Source: Methylorubrum zatmanii
Lineage (GTDB): Bacteria; Pseudomonadota; Alphaproteobacteria; Rhizobiales; Beijerinckiaceae
Assembly: GCF_014845115.1 (NCBI RefSeq)
Contig: NZ_NKUI01000022.1
Coordinates: 1-35,835, forward strand
Direction of reading: 5' to 3'
Length of the DNA stretch: 35,835 nucleotides
Shown: positions 23,331 to 30,807 of the stretch, one piece after another
How the letters are laid out: every line of letters begins with the position of its first letter
How positions within the stretch are numbered: the stretch's first letter is position 1
The notes under the pieces: generated by a model
Seen by the model: the letters and a program-made list of their open reading frames with translations, nothing else
What the model was told of the DNA's origin: nothing
The model's database searches: none
Translations under genes and position numbers: made by a program

Positions 23331-24557
23331 ATGGAGTCACTCGCCACGCCGCGGGGCATGATCGATTCGAGAAGCACTCTCGACCGGCTGCTCCGCTTCA
23401 CCCCAGCCGTGGCCGAGCTTTACGAGCGCGACCATGGCCGGGAGCGGGTGGCCGAGTTGCGCGGCACCGCACTGGCCGGAATCGGGTTCTACAGCCTCTG
23501 CAGTCTGACCAATGTCGTCCTGGTCCCGGACATTCTCTGGCTGTCGGTGGTGTCGCGCTTCCTGTGCTTCACGCCGATGGCCATGCTGCTGATCTGGGGC
23601 GTCGGCCATGTCGGAGCGGTGCAGCGCGAGCGGCTGGTGCTGGCCGGTATGCTCGGCGCGATCTGCCCACAGATTCCCCTGTCCTGGCTCACGCATTCGC
23701 CGCTGGGGGCCTACACCTTCTCGGAGTTCGCCCTCGCCCTGCTGTTCGGCAATCTCGTCCTCGCCCTGCGCTTCTCCCATGCCATCGTCCTGACGGTCGT
23801 GACCTTCCTCAGCGTCGGACTGACCATCGCGACGAAACCGGGGCTCGACGACGGACTGCGGATGGCGCTGCTGCTCCAGTTCGCGACCGCCAGCGGCATC
23901 AGCCTCTTCGCCAATTATCGCATGGAGGCGCGCCGCTGCCGGGATTACCTCGCCGGCCTGCGGGCTCGCCTGCTGCGGGAGGCGGCCGAGCAGGCCCGGC
24001 AGCGCTTCCAGGATCTCTCCCTGACCGATGCCTTGACCGGCCTGCCGAATCGCCGCGCCCTCGACCTGCGTCTCGACGCGTGGCTGGCGCAGGACAGGCC
24101 GGTCGCGGTCGTGATGGTCGATATCGACCATTTCAAGCGGTTCAACGACATCCTCGGCCATCCGGCCGGCGACGCCTGCCTGCGTCGGGTGGCCGAGGCC
24201 CTGGCGGCCTTGGCCGGTGGGCGCAGCGATTCTCTCTGCGCGCGCTACGGCGGCGAGGAATTCGCCGTGGTCCTCGCTTCGGGCACGCGAGGCGAGGCGG
24301 TTTCCCTCGCCGCCGATCTCGTCGAAGCCGTCACGGCCCTCGGCATCCCGCATCCGGGCTCCCGAGACAGGCACGGACGCGTGACGATCAGCGTTGGGGT
24401 GGCGTTTCGGGACGAGACGGCGGTTGCCGGCACGCAGTCCGACGGCAAGGCCGCGCTTCTGGGGGCAGCGGATCGGGCGCTTTACGACGCGAAGCGGCGC
24501 GGCCGGAACCGCGCCGTCATCGACGAACCGGCCTCGCCGGGCCTCAGATGGGCATGA
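23331..24557 (+). CDS. Membrane-bound diguanylate cyclase (GGDEF)
   Basis: A 408-residue protein from the ATG at 23331; a GTG three codons earlier is an alternative. The N-terminal half has about five or six transmembrane helices (about residues 45-195), a MASE-like sensor. A short coiled linker (about 210-235) leads to the GGDEF domain, with DALTGLPNRRALD, MVDIDHFKRFNDILGHPAGD and the active-site loop YGGEEFAVVL (about 305). It makes cyclic-di-GMP from two GTP. No RxxD inhibitory site is found five residues before the GGEEF motif (the sequence is RSDSLCARY), so feedback inhibition may be absent. Convergent with the DegP-like gene. Confidence 0.93.
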   Translation: MESLATPRGMIDSRSTLDRLLRFTPAVAELYERDHGRERVAELRGTALAGIGFYSLCSLTNVVLVPDILWLSVVSRFLCFTPMAMLLIWGVGHVGAVQRERLVLAGMLGAICPQIPLSWLTHSPLGAYTFSEFALALLFGNLVLALRFSHAIVLTVVTFLSVGLTIATKPGLDDGLRMALLLQFATASGISLFANYRMEARRCRDYLAGLRARLLREAAEQARQRFQDLSLTDALTGLPNRRALDLRLDAWLAQDRPVAVVMVDIDHFKRFNDILGHPAGDACLRRVAEALAALAGGRSDSLCARYGGEEFAVVLASGTRGEAVSLAADLVEAVTALGIPHPGSRDRHGRVTISVGVAFRDETAVAGTQSDGKAALLGAADRALYDAKRRGRNRAVIDEPASPGLRWA

Positions 24558-24563
24558 GCGGCC

Positions 24564-24582
24564 CGGCGGCTGTCAGCCGCCG
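24564..24582. terminator. Hairpin between convergent genes
   Basis: CGGCGGCT (24564-24571) and AGCCGCCG (24575-24582) form an 8-bp stem with a 3-base loop between the diguanylate cyclase and the DegP-like gene, overlapping the latter's stop codon. It could work for both strands. There is no U tract, so it is a weak call. Confidence 0.35.
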
Positions 24583-26042
24583 AACACCGAGGTTAGGACC
24601 TCGCCGCCGCGCTTGATCGAGACCTCCCACAGACCGAGATTGCGCTGGGTCAGCCGATCCAGATCCTTGGTCGCGGTGATCGGCATCCCGTTGATCGCGA
24701 GGATCACGTCGCCCTTGCGGAAGCCGGCCCGGCTGGCGAGGGAATTATCCTCCACGGCGCTCACCGCCACGCCTTCCTCCGGCAGATCGGCCTGCAATTC
24801 CTCGCTGACGGCGGGCGAGGTGTTCACCAGCGTCGCGCCCGCGAACGGCGTGCGGGTGCGAACCTTGAGCGTGTCGCGCGGGCGCGTCTCCGGCGCCGGC
24901 CCGAGCTTGACCGGCACGGTCTGGCGCTTGGTACCGCGCAGGATGCCAAGCTGGGCCGTTCCGGAAATCCCCTTGAGGGCGAAGCGGTAGCCGAAGGCCT
25001 CCGGGTCGTCGACGGTCTGGCCGTCGACGGTGAGGATCACGTCGCCGCGCTTCAGGCCGGCCTCCTCGGCGGGGCTCTTGGCCTGCATGCTCGCCACCAG
25101 CACGCCGGTCGGCCGGTCGAGCCCGACGCTCTCGGCGATGTCGGGCGTCACGCTCTGCACCCGCGCCCCGAGCCAGGGCCGGCGCACCAAGCTGCCGCCG
25201 CTCTTGGCGGTCTCCACCACGGCGCGGACCATGCTGGCGGGGATGGCGAAGCCGATGCCGTGGCTGCCGCCGGATTGCGAGTAGATCGCGGTGTTGATGC
25301 CGACGAGCCGGCCCTGGAGATCGACCAGGGCACCGCCCGAATTGCCCGGATTGATCGCCGCATCGGTCTGGATGAAGAACTGGTAGTCCGACGAGCCGAC
25401 CTGGGTGCGGGCCAGCGCCGAGACGATGCCCTGCGTCACCGTCTGCCCGACGCCGAAGGGGTTGCCGATCGCCATCACGAAGTCGCCGACCTCCAAGTGG
25501 TCGGAATCGCCGATGGGCATCGGCGCGATGTCGGCTGGGCTCTTGATCTTGAGGACGGCGAGGTCGGTGCGGGGATCGCGCAGCACGAACTGCGCCTCGA
25601 ACTCGCGCTTGTCGGCGAGCGCCACCTTCACCTCGTTCATGTTCTCGATGACGTGGTTGTTGGTGATGACGAGGCCTGAGGCATCGACGATCACCCCCGA
25701 ACCGAGGGAGCGCTGCGCCCGCTCGCCCGGCATGCCGCCGGGGCCGCGGCCCGGACGCTCCTCGCCGAAGAAGCGGCGCATGAACTCCTCCATGGCGTTG
25801 GAGCGCGCGGAGCGCTTCTCGACATGGGAGGCGTAGACGTTGACGACGGAGGGGGCCGCCCGCTTCACCACGGGTGCGAAGGAGAGCTGGATCTCACCCT
25901 TCGAGAGCGGCACCGCCTTCTCCGATACGGGCTTCTCGGGGGCCGGCCGCTCGGGCGTGTTCGCCATCTGCGCGCCGACGGGCATGGCGGCGAGCAGCAT
26001 CACGGAGACGAGACCGGCCGGCAGAAGCGGCGAGGAGGGCAT
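24573..26042 (-). CDS. degP: DegP/MucD-type periplasmic serine protease (core copy)
   Basis: A 489-residue protein with an N-terminal signal peptide (about 1-24, ending VGAQ). A Pro/Glu-rich segment precedes the protease domain, and the FMRRFFGEERPGRGPGGMPG loop is typical of alphaproteobacterial DegP. The triad is His in TNNHVI (about 129), Asp in RTDLAVLKI (about 160) and Ser in NPGNSGGAL (about 234). Two PDZ domains follow (about 280-360 and 390-485). It degrades misfolded envelope proteins. The start ATG at 26042 has GGGAGAT upstream. It is only moderately similar to the island copy at 8024-9406, so the two are separate lineages, not a local duplication. Confidence 0.95.
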   Translation of the reverse strand: MPSSPLLPAGLVSVMLLAAMPVGAQMANTPERPAPEKPVSEKAVPLSKGEIQLSFAPVVKRAAPSVVNVYASHVEKRSARSNAMEEFMRRFFGEERPGRGPGGMPGERAQRSLGSGVIVDASGLVITNNHVIENMNEVKVALADKREFEAQFVLRDPRTDLAVLKIKSPADIAPMPIGDSDHLEVGDFVMAIGNPFGVGQTVTQGIVSALARTQVGSSDYQFFIQTDAAINPGNSGGALVDLQGRLVGINTAIYSQSGGSHGIGFAIPASMVRAVVETAKSGGSLVRRPWLGARVQSVTPDIAESVGLDRPTGVLVASMQAKSPAEEAGLKRGDVILTVDGQTVDDPEAFGYRFALKGISGTAQLGILRGTKRQTVPVKLGPAPETRPRDTLKVRTRTPFAGATLVNTSPAVSEELQADLPEEGVAVSAVEDNSLASRAGFRKGDVILAINGMPITATKDLDRLTQRNLGLWEVSIKRGGEVLTSVFGG

Positions 26043-26161
26043 GCGGGATCTCCCGGAAGTCGCTGAGACGGTGTGCGGGCTATGTAGCCCTGCCAGGAGC
26101 CGCGGGCGAGGGGCCGCAGGACGTGGAATGCCGGCTGCGTCGGATCCCGGCGGCAGACATG

Positions 26162-26191
26162 AAAAGGGGCAGCCCCGGCAAGGGCTGCCCC
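26162..26191 (-). terminator. Intrinsic terminator of the phasin-domain gene
   Basis: On the minus strand GGGGCAGCCC and GGGCTGCCCC (26166-26175 and 26182-26191) pair perfectly over 10 bp with a 6-base loop, followed by TTTTC. It lies 25 bases after the stop of the 276-residue phasin-domain gene and ahead of the DegP-like gene. Confidence 0.88.
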
Positions 26192-26215
26192 GAACTCACC
26201 CGGATGCCGCGTGGC

Positions 26216-27046
26216 TCAATGCCAGCGCGCGGCCTCGCTCAGCCGGTTGGCGCTGCGCACGATCTCGTTGAAGCAGGTCAGCGAGGCGTCGGCCGCCCGC
26301 TGCAGCTCCGTGACCTGAAGGCGAATCGCCTCCGCCGGGGATTTGGCCCGGGTCAGAGCCTGGAAATGTGCCAGAGCCGCCTCGCCCTCGCCGCGGGCGA
26401 AGGCGAACAGCTTCGCGTTGATCTCGGTCAGGGGGACGAAGGAGGGAGCGAAGGCGAAGCTCGCCCCGATCCGAACGCTGCGCGGCGCAGCCTTGGTCAC
26501 GGCGGCGACCGCTTCGGCCGGCACCACGGCCTCGACGACGCTCTCGGCTGCCTGCTCGATGCGCTCCGCGTCCTGAGCGGCGATTTCAACGGGAGGCGAT
26601 TCGGGGGCGGGCGCCGCGGCCTCCGCCGCAGGATCCGCCTCCGGCTCCGGCTCAGCGGCCAGACTGTCCGCAGGCGTGTCGGCCGGGGCAGTCTCGACAG
26701 GGCCGCTGGCAGCCTGGGCGGAATCGGCTTCCGCAGAGGCGGTCTCTACGGACGTGATCTCGGGCTGGGCCTTCTCCTCGGTGGCGGTCAGAACCGCCTC
26801 GGGGGAGACGCTCTCCGTCAGCCGCGCCGCCAGGGCGGTCTCCTCGGCCGAGTCCTGTCCCTCGGAGACGAACTCGGTCACGGCCTCTTGCCCGGTTTCC
26901 TGCCCGGCTCCCTGCGGCTGTGCCCCCTCGGTCGCCGATGTCTCGAAGGCCGGAATGTCGGTGCCCTCCGGTTGGGGCACGGCGGTCGGCGGAACGGTGC
27001 TCGCGGACGTCCCCGGCGGACGTCCCCTGCGGCGGCTCGACGACAT
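26216..27046 (-). CDS. Phasin-domain protein with long acidic Ala/Glu/Pro N terminus
   Basis: A 276-residue protein. The ATG at 27046 is chosen because GGAGAAG lies just upstream; the frame is open to 27079. The first 15 residues are basic (MSSSRRRGRPPG). Residues about 20-190 are low-complexity and acidic (Ala, Glu, Pro, Thr, Ser), probably disordered. Only the last 85 or so residues form a helical phasin_2-like domain (NAKLFAFARGEGEAALAHFQ, then SPAEAIRLQVTELQRAADAS). Phasins coat polyhydroxyalkanoate granules. The basic head and Ala-rich stretch recall PhaM/PhaF-type granule proteins that contact DNA, but that is inference. Downstream of phaP on the same strand. Confidence 0.7.
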   Translation of the reverse strand: MSSSRRRGRPPGTSASTVPPTAVPQPEGTDIPAFETSATEGAQPQGAGQETGQEAVTEFVSEGQDSAEETALAARLTESVSPEAVLTATEEKAQPEITSVETASAEADSAQAASGPVETAPADTPADSLAAEPEPEADPAAEAAAPAPESPPVEIAAQDAERIEQAAESVVEAVVPAEAVAAVTKAAPRSVRIGASFAFAPSFVPLTEINAKLFAFARGEGEAALAHFQALTRAKSPAEAIRLQVTELQRAADASLTCFNEIVRSANRLSEAARWH

Positions 27047-27138
27047 GGAGCTTCTCCTCGTTCGAAACCTTCTCCTCACGCGTCTCCGGGTGGGGCCCGG
27101 AGCGCTTCAGGAGAGCATAGGTCGGTACCGGTCGCGTG

Positions 27139-27162
27139 CCGATCCCGGACGGCCGGGATCGG
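27139..27162. repeat. Strong hairpin between the two phasin genes
   Basis: CCGATCCCGG (27139-27148) and CCGGGATCGG (27153-27162) are perfectly complementary around an ACGG loop. No U tract on either side. It is probably an mRNA 3'-end or processing structure for the phasin transcript. A second pair, GGCCGGGC / GCCCGGCC at 27182-27219, lies nearer the phasin stop. Confidence 0.55.
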
Positions 27163-27222
27163 TCGTGCCGATTGCCGCGCGGGCCGGGCGACGGTCAGGC
27201 CGCCGCCCGAGGCCCGGCCAGA

Positions 27223-27576
27223 TCAGCGGGCGACGGTCTGAGCGAGGGCACCGTACTCCTTGGCCTGGGCCTGGAGGGCGGCGAACTGGGTCTTCACGAA
27301 TTCGGACTGGATCTCGAAGGCCTCGCGCACGTCCTTCGCGCGCACCACGCGCTGGGCGTAGTCGAAGGTGGTGTCGGCGTTGGTCTTGGCGTGGTCGAGG
27401 CTCTTCAGCACGGCGGCATGCAGGGTCGACTGAACGGTCGAGGCCGAGTTCCGGAGCTGCTCGGAGGTCTTCACCGCGCCGTTGAGGAAGGTGCCGAAGG
27501 CATTGCGGGCTTGATCGACGCTTTTGTCGGCGAAGTCACGGAACTCGGCGGGAATCTCGAAGCTCTGGGTGCTCAT
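27223..27576 (-). CDS. phaP: Phasin family protein
   Basis: A 117-residue, fully helical protein typical of alphaproteobacterial phasins: SVDQARNAFGTFLNGAVKTS, then LHAAVLKSLDHAKTNADTTF, and DVREAFEIQSEFVKTQFAALQAQ in essence, the conserved phasin_2 closing helix. Phasins coat polyhydroxybutyrate granules and control their size and number. The start ATG at 27576 has a purine-rich GGAGC upstream. A symmetrical TGC-N3-GCA element 88-104 bases upstream suggests PhaR control. It lies upstream of, and probably partly co-transcribed with, the acidic phasin-domain gene. Confidence 0.9.
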   Translation of the reverse strand: MSTQSFEIPAEFRDFADKSVDQARNAFGTFLNGAVKTSEQLRNSASTVQSTLHAAVLKSLDHAKTNADTTFDYAQRVVRAKDVREAFEIQSEFVKTQFAALQAQAKEYGALAQTVAR

Positions 27577-27663
27577 GTCGCGCTCCTGTCAAGTCTGACC
27601 GGGACAATCGATGGAAGCGGGAGCGTGAGACGCCTTGCCGCAGCCGACCGGTCCGCATCCCAT

Positions 27664-27680
27664 ATGTTGCGGTGCAACAT
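27664..27680. promoter_or_regulatory. Putative PhaR operator upstream of the phasin gene
   Basis: ATGTTGC GGT GCAACAT is a perfect 7-bp inverted repeat with a 3-base centre, containing TGC-N3-GCA. PhaR repressors of PHA metabolism are known to bind TGC-rich symmetrical motifs of this kind. It sits in the AT-richer promoter region of the phasin gene. Function is inferred. Confidence 0.5.
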
Positions 27681-27848
27681 GAAAGTCAACAGCAGTTTTG
27701 CGCAGCATCCAGGCGACCCCCGAAGGATCGCGAACAAAACTAAACTTATGTTTTAAGTAATGGCCTGCCGGCCTCCATGGCGCCCGAACGAGCCGCCGAC
27801 CGGAACTATAACGACAAAAATTGCCGTCTGCAAAGGGTTGCCGAGCGA

Positions 27849-29108
27849 TTAAGAGGCTGAGGCAGGCTCGACGGGGCACGCCATATCGCACTGCCGCATG
27901 AGGCTGGCCTCGCCGAGTTCACGGTAGAGGGCGAGCAGGGATTGGGCATGCGCCGCGAGCGTCTGGGGGGCCCGCCAGTAGCTCTCGTAGGCGGCGCGGC
28001 CGAGCCGGGCGGTCAGGGCATCGTCCCTGAGGGCGCGGAAGGCGCCGGCCAGAGCGTCCGGTTCCGGTTCGACGACGAAGCCGGTCCGCCCGTCGGCTAC
28101 CTTTTCCGCCGCGCCGGAGCGGGGCGAGGCCACCACCGGTAGGCCCTGAGCCAGGGCCTCGTAGATCGTGAGGGGGCCGGTCTCGTACCAGCGGGACGGC
28201 GCGCAGACCGCCCGGGCACGACGGCGCAGGATCGTCTCGACCTCCGCCGGGTCCATCCAGCCGAGCACCTCCGCGCCCTCCGCGCGCAGGCGTGCCTCCA
28301 GCGGGCCGGAACCGACGAACAGGGCGGGCAGCCCCGCCCGCCGCGCGGCCTCGGCGACGAGGTCGGCGCCCTTTTCCGGGGTCAGGCGCCCGACATAGAC
28401 CACGGCATCGCCGCGGGCGGGCTCGGCCGGCGCCCGCTTCTCCACCCGCACCGGATTGTCGATGCGATGGTGGCGCAGGCCGATCCCGGCGCGCATCCCC
28501 TCCATCCGCGCCCGGCTCGCGTCGCAGACATGGACGACGTCGAGTTCGGTCCGGCCCACCGCCATTCTCAGCGCGGCGGAGCGGCCGACCCGGACCAGCT
28601 TGTGCCGCCGGCTCTTCGGGTCGCAGGCGGCCGTGAGGCAGGCGCCGGAGAGCGGCGAGAGCCCGCAGGGCTCGGCCCGGTCGAAGCGGTAGAACACGCC
28701 GTTCGGGCAGGTCAGGGCGTAATCGTGCAGCGTCAGCACCAGGGGCGTGCCGCGCCCGAGCAGCACCGGCAGCACGGCGGGGGAGAGGGCGCGGGTCCAT
28801 TGGTGCAGGTGAAGGCAATCCGGGCGCCGGGGCAGGGCATCGAGCGCGGCGGCGAGGCGGGCGGCGGCCTCGCCGTTCCAGATCCCACTCGTCGCGGCCC
28901 GCCAAGCCGGCAGCGACCACACATCCGGCAGATCGAGGGTGAGGCGCCGCAGGCGCGGATGGGTGAGCAGCGGGTCGACGGGGCCGGCCACGGCGTGGAT
29001 GAAGGTGACCTCCGCGCCGGCCTCGGCCAGACCCCGGGCCGATTCGACGGCGACCTTCTCGGCGCCTCCGCTGGCGGCGGCGAATTCGGCGAGGATCACG
29101 ACGTGCAT
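27849..29108 (-). CDS. GT4-family glycosyltransferase
   Basis: A 419-residue GT-B enzyme. The frame is open to 29186, but the ATG at 29108 gives the family-like start MHVVILAEFAAASGGAEKVA. The N domain has the GGAEK loop and LTLHDYALTCPNGVFYRFDR with a Cys-rich patch (CGLSPLSGACLTAACDPK). The C domain has VYVGRLTPEKGADLVAEAA, then CAPSRWYETGPLTIYEALAQ, the E-x7-E nucleotide-sugar signature. It transfers a sugar from a nucleotide donor to a surface-glycan acceptor; donor unknown. It is paralogous to, and divergent from, the gene at 29201. The two resemble each other throughout, including the Cys patch. Confidence 0.92.
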   Translation of the reverse strand: MHVVILAEFAAASGGAEKVAVESARGLAEAGAEVTFIHAVAGPVDPLLTHPRLRRLTLDLPDVWSLPAWRAATSGIWNGEAAARLAAALDALPRRPDCLHLHQWTRALSPAVLPVLLGRGTPLVLTLHDYALTCPNGVFYRFDRAEPCGLSPLSGACLTAACDPKSRRHKLVRVGRSAALRMAVGRTELDVVHVCDASRARMEGMRAGIGLRHHRIDNPVRVEKRAPAEPARGDAVVYVGRLTPEKGADLVAEAARRAGLPALFVGSGPLEARLRAEGAEVLGWMDPAEVETILRRRARAVCAPSRWYETGPLTIYEALAQGLPVVASPRSGAAEKVADGRTGFVVEPEPDALAGAFRALRDDALTARLGRAAYESYWRAPQTLAAHAQSLLALYRELGEASLMRQCDMACPVEPASAS

Positions 29109-29200
29109 GGAGGCGCCCCGCCCGGAAGCAAGAGGTGCGGCCGCGACGGTGCGGCGGCGTTGCGCGCAAGGTTTACGGGAGATCAACTGCCGGCCGGTAA

Positions 29201-30517
29201 ATGTCCGGACTTCACGACGAAGAACCGAGAGCCGCCTTGCACGTCGTCCTCGTTCTCGACCACGCCCACGTCAATGGCGGCCAGGCCAAGGTCGCCCTCG
29301 ATTCCGCCGTGGGCCTGCGGCGGCGCGGCTACCGGGTCACGGTCTTCGCCGCGGTCGGGCCGGTGGATCCGCGCCTCGCCGAGAGCGGGGTCCGCGTGGT
29401 CTGCCTCGGCCAGGACGATATCGCCTCCACCACCAACAAGCTCGCCTTCGCGGCGCAGGCGATCTGGAACGGCCGGGCGGCCAAGCGTCTGGCCGCCGAA
29501 CTGGCCCATTGCGACCCCCGCGACACGCTGGTGCATGTCCACGCCTTCGCCAAGGCGCTGTCGCCCTCCATCGGCACGGCGATCCGGCGCTCCGGCCTGT
29601 CGTGCCTCTACACGATGCACGAATTCTTCCTCGTCTGCCCCAATGGCGGCTTCTACGAGTACCCGGCCGGCCGGATCTGCCACCGTGCGCCGATGTCGGC
29701 CGCCTGCCTCGGCACGAACTGCGACGCGCGTTCCTATCCGCGCAAGCTGCTGCGGGTGGTGCGCCATCTCGGCCTGGAACACGTCGCCGGGCTGCCCGGC
29801 CTGTTCCGCCACGTCATCACCATCAGCGCGCTGCAGGAGCGGGTGATCGCGCCGCTCCTGCCCGGCCGCACGGTGTTCCACCGGGTCGACAACCCGGTCT
29901 CGGTCGAGCGGCAGCCCCTGGAGCGGGAGGGGCGCCGGGATATCCTGTTCGTCGGCCGCCTCTCGACGGAAAAGGGAGCGCCGATCTTCGCCGAAGCGGC
30001 GCGGCGGGCCGGGATCCGTCCGGTCTTCGTCGGTGACGGTCCGGCGGCGGCGGAGCTGAAGGCCCGCTATCCCGAGGCGGTGATGCTCGGCTGGAAGAAC
30101 GGCGACGAGGTCCAGGCCCTGATGCGGCGGGCCCGCGCCCTGGTCTTCCCCAGCATTTGGTACGAGGGGCAGCCGCTGACGATCTACGAGGCCCTGGCCT
30201 GCGGCTGTCCGGTGATCGTCTCGGATGCCTGCGCTGGGCGTGAGGCGATCGAGGATGGCGAGAACGGGTTCTGGTTCCGCTCGGGCGATGCCGGGGCGCT
30301 GGCGGCCCATCTGACCCGTCTCGGCGACGATGCGCTGGCCGCCCGCATGGCTGAGCGCGCGTATGAGCGCTACTGGTCCGCGCCCCTCAGCGTCGATGTC
30401 CATCTCGACCGGCTGGATCAGGTCTACGGCCTGGTGATGCGGGATGCCCGCTCGGCGTCGCGGCCGGCGGGCAGGCCGGGCCTGCACGGCACGGCTGCCG
30501 CCGGCCCGTCATCCTGA
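29201..30517 (+). CDS. GT4-family glycosyltransferase (paralogue)
   Basis: A 438-residue GT-B enzyme from the ATG at 29201; an in-frame TTG at 29237 (giving LHVVLVLDHAHVNGGQAKVA) is a possible alternative start matching the paralogue. Shared features are NGGQAKVALDSA, HEFFLVCPNGGFYEYPAG and the Cys patch SAACLGTNCD in the N domain, with FVGRLSTEKGAPIFAEAA and FPSIWYEGQPLTIYEALACG (E-x7-E) in the C domain. A role in surface polysaccharide or glycan synthesis is likely. It starts 92 bases from its divergent paralogue, so the two share a control region. The last 25 residues are low-complexity. Confidence 0.92.
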   Translation: MSGLHDEEPRAALHVVLVLDHAHVNGGQAKVALDSAVGLRRRGYRVTVFAAVGPVDPRLAESGVRVVCLGQDDIASTTNKLAFAAQAIWNGRAAKRLAAELAHCDPRDTLVHVHAFAKALSPSIGTAIRRSGLSCLYTMHEFFLVCPNGGFYEYPAGRICHRAPMSAACLGTNCDARSYPRKLLRVVRHLGLEHVAGLPGLFRHVITISALQERVIAPLLPGRTVFHRVDNPVSVERQPLEREGRRDILFVGRLSTEKGAPIFAEAARRAGIRPVFVGDGPAAAELKARYPEAVMLGWKNGDEVQALMRRARALVFPSIWYEGQPLTIYEALACGCPVIVSDACAGREAIEDGENGFWFRSGDAGALAAHLTRLGDDALAARMAERAYERYWSAPLSVDVHLDRLDQVYGLVMRDARSASRPAGRPGLHGTAAAGPSS

Positions 30518-30529
30518 GGACGAAACAGG

Positions 30530-30579
30530 AAGGCCGCGCTCGCGTTGGTTCCCATGGCGGCCGCCCCGGCGCGGCCTTT
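30530..30579 (+). repeat. Inverted repeat after the glycosyltransferase gene
   Basis: AAGGCCGCGC (30530-30539) pairs with GCGCGGCCTT (30569-30578) around a 29-base loop that itself contains GGCGGCCGCC. A short T run closes the stem. It may be a terminator for the upstream gene or a leader structure of the small protein at 30606. Confidence 0.4.
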
Positions 30580-30605
30580 GCAGCGACAGACGAAGAGAGG
30601 CGCCC

Positions 30606-30785
30606 GTGTCCGAGAAGACCCCGCAACCGACCGACGAGACCAAGTCCACCGGCTTTCAGCAGGACGGCAAGGGCGACAAGGCGATCCCCGAGAACAGCCG
30701 GGAGGAGAAGGACGCGCGTCTCGACGAGGCGCTGGAGGAGACCTTCCCGTCGAGCGATCCGGTTTCGGTGAAGATCACCAAGTAG
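30606..30785 (+). CDS. Small acidic hypothetical protein (59 aa)
   Basis: A 59-residue protein with a GTG start at 30606 preceded by AGAGAGG. It is highly charged, without hydrophobic segments (SEKTPQPTDETKSTGFQQ at the N terminus). It ends in LDEALEETFPSSDPVSV, a conserved motif (LDEALEE.FP.SDP..V) seen in many small alphaproteobacterial proteins of unknown function. It is probably disordered with a short recognition motif. Confidence 0.7.
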   Translation: MSEKTPQPTDETKSTGFQQDGKGDKAIPENSREEKDARLDEALEETFPSSDPVSVKITK

Positions 30786-30807
30786 GACGTCCCGCGACGC
30801 CCCGGAA

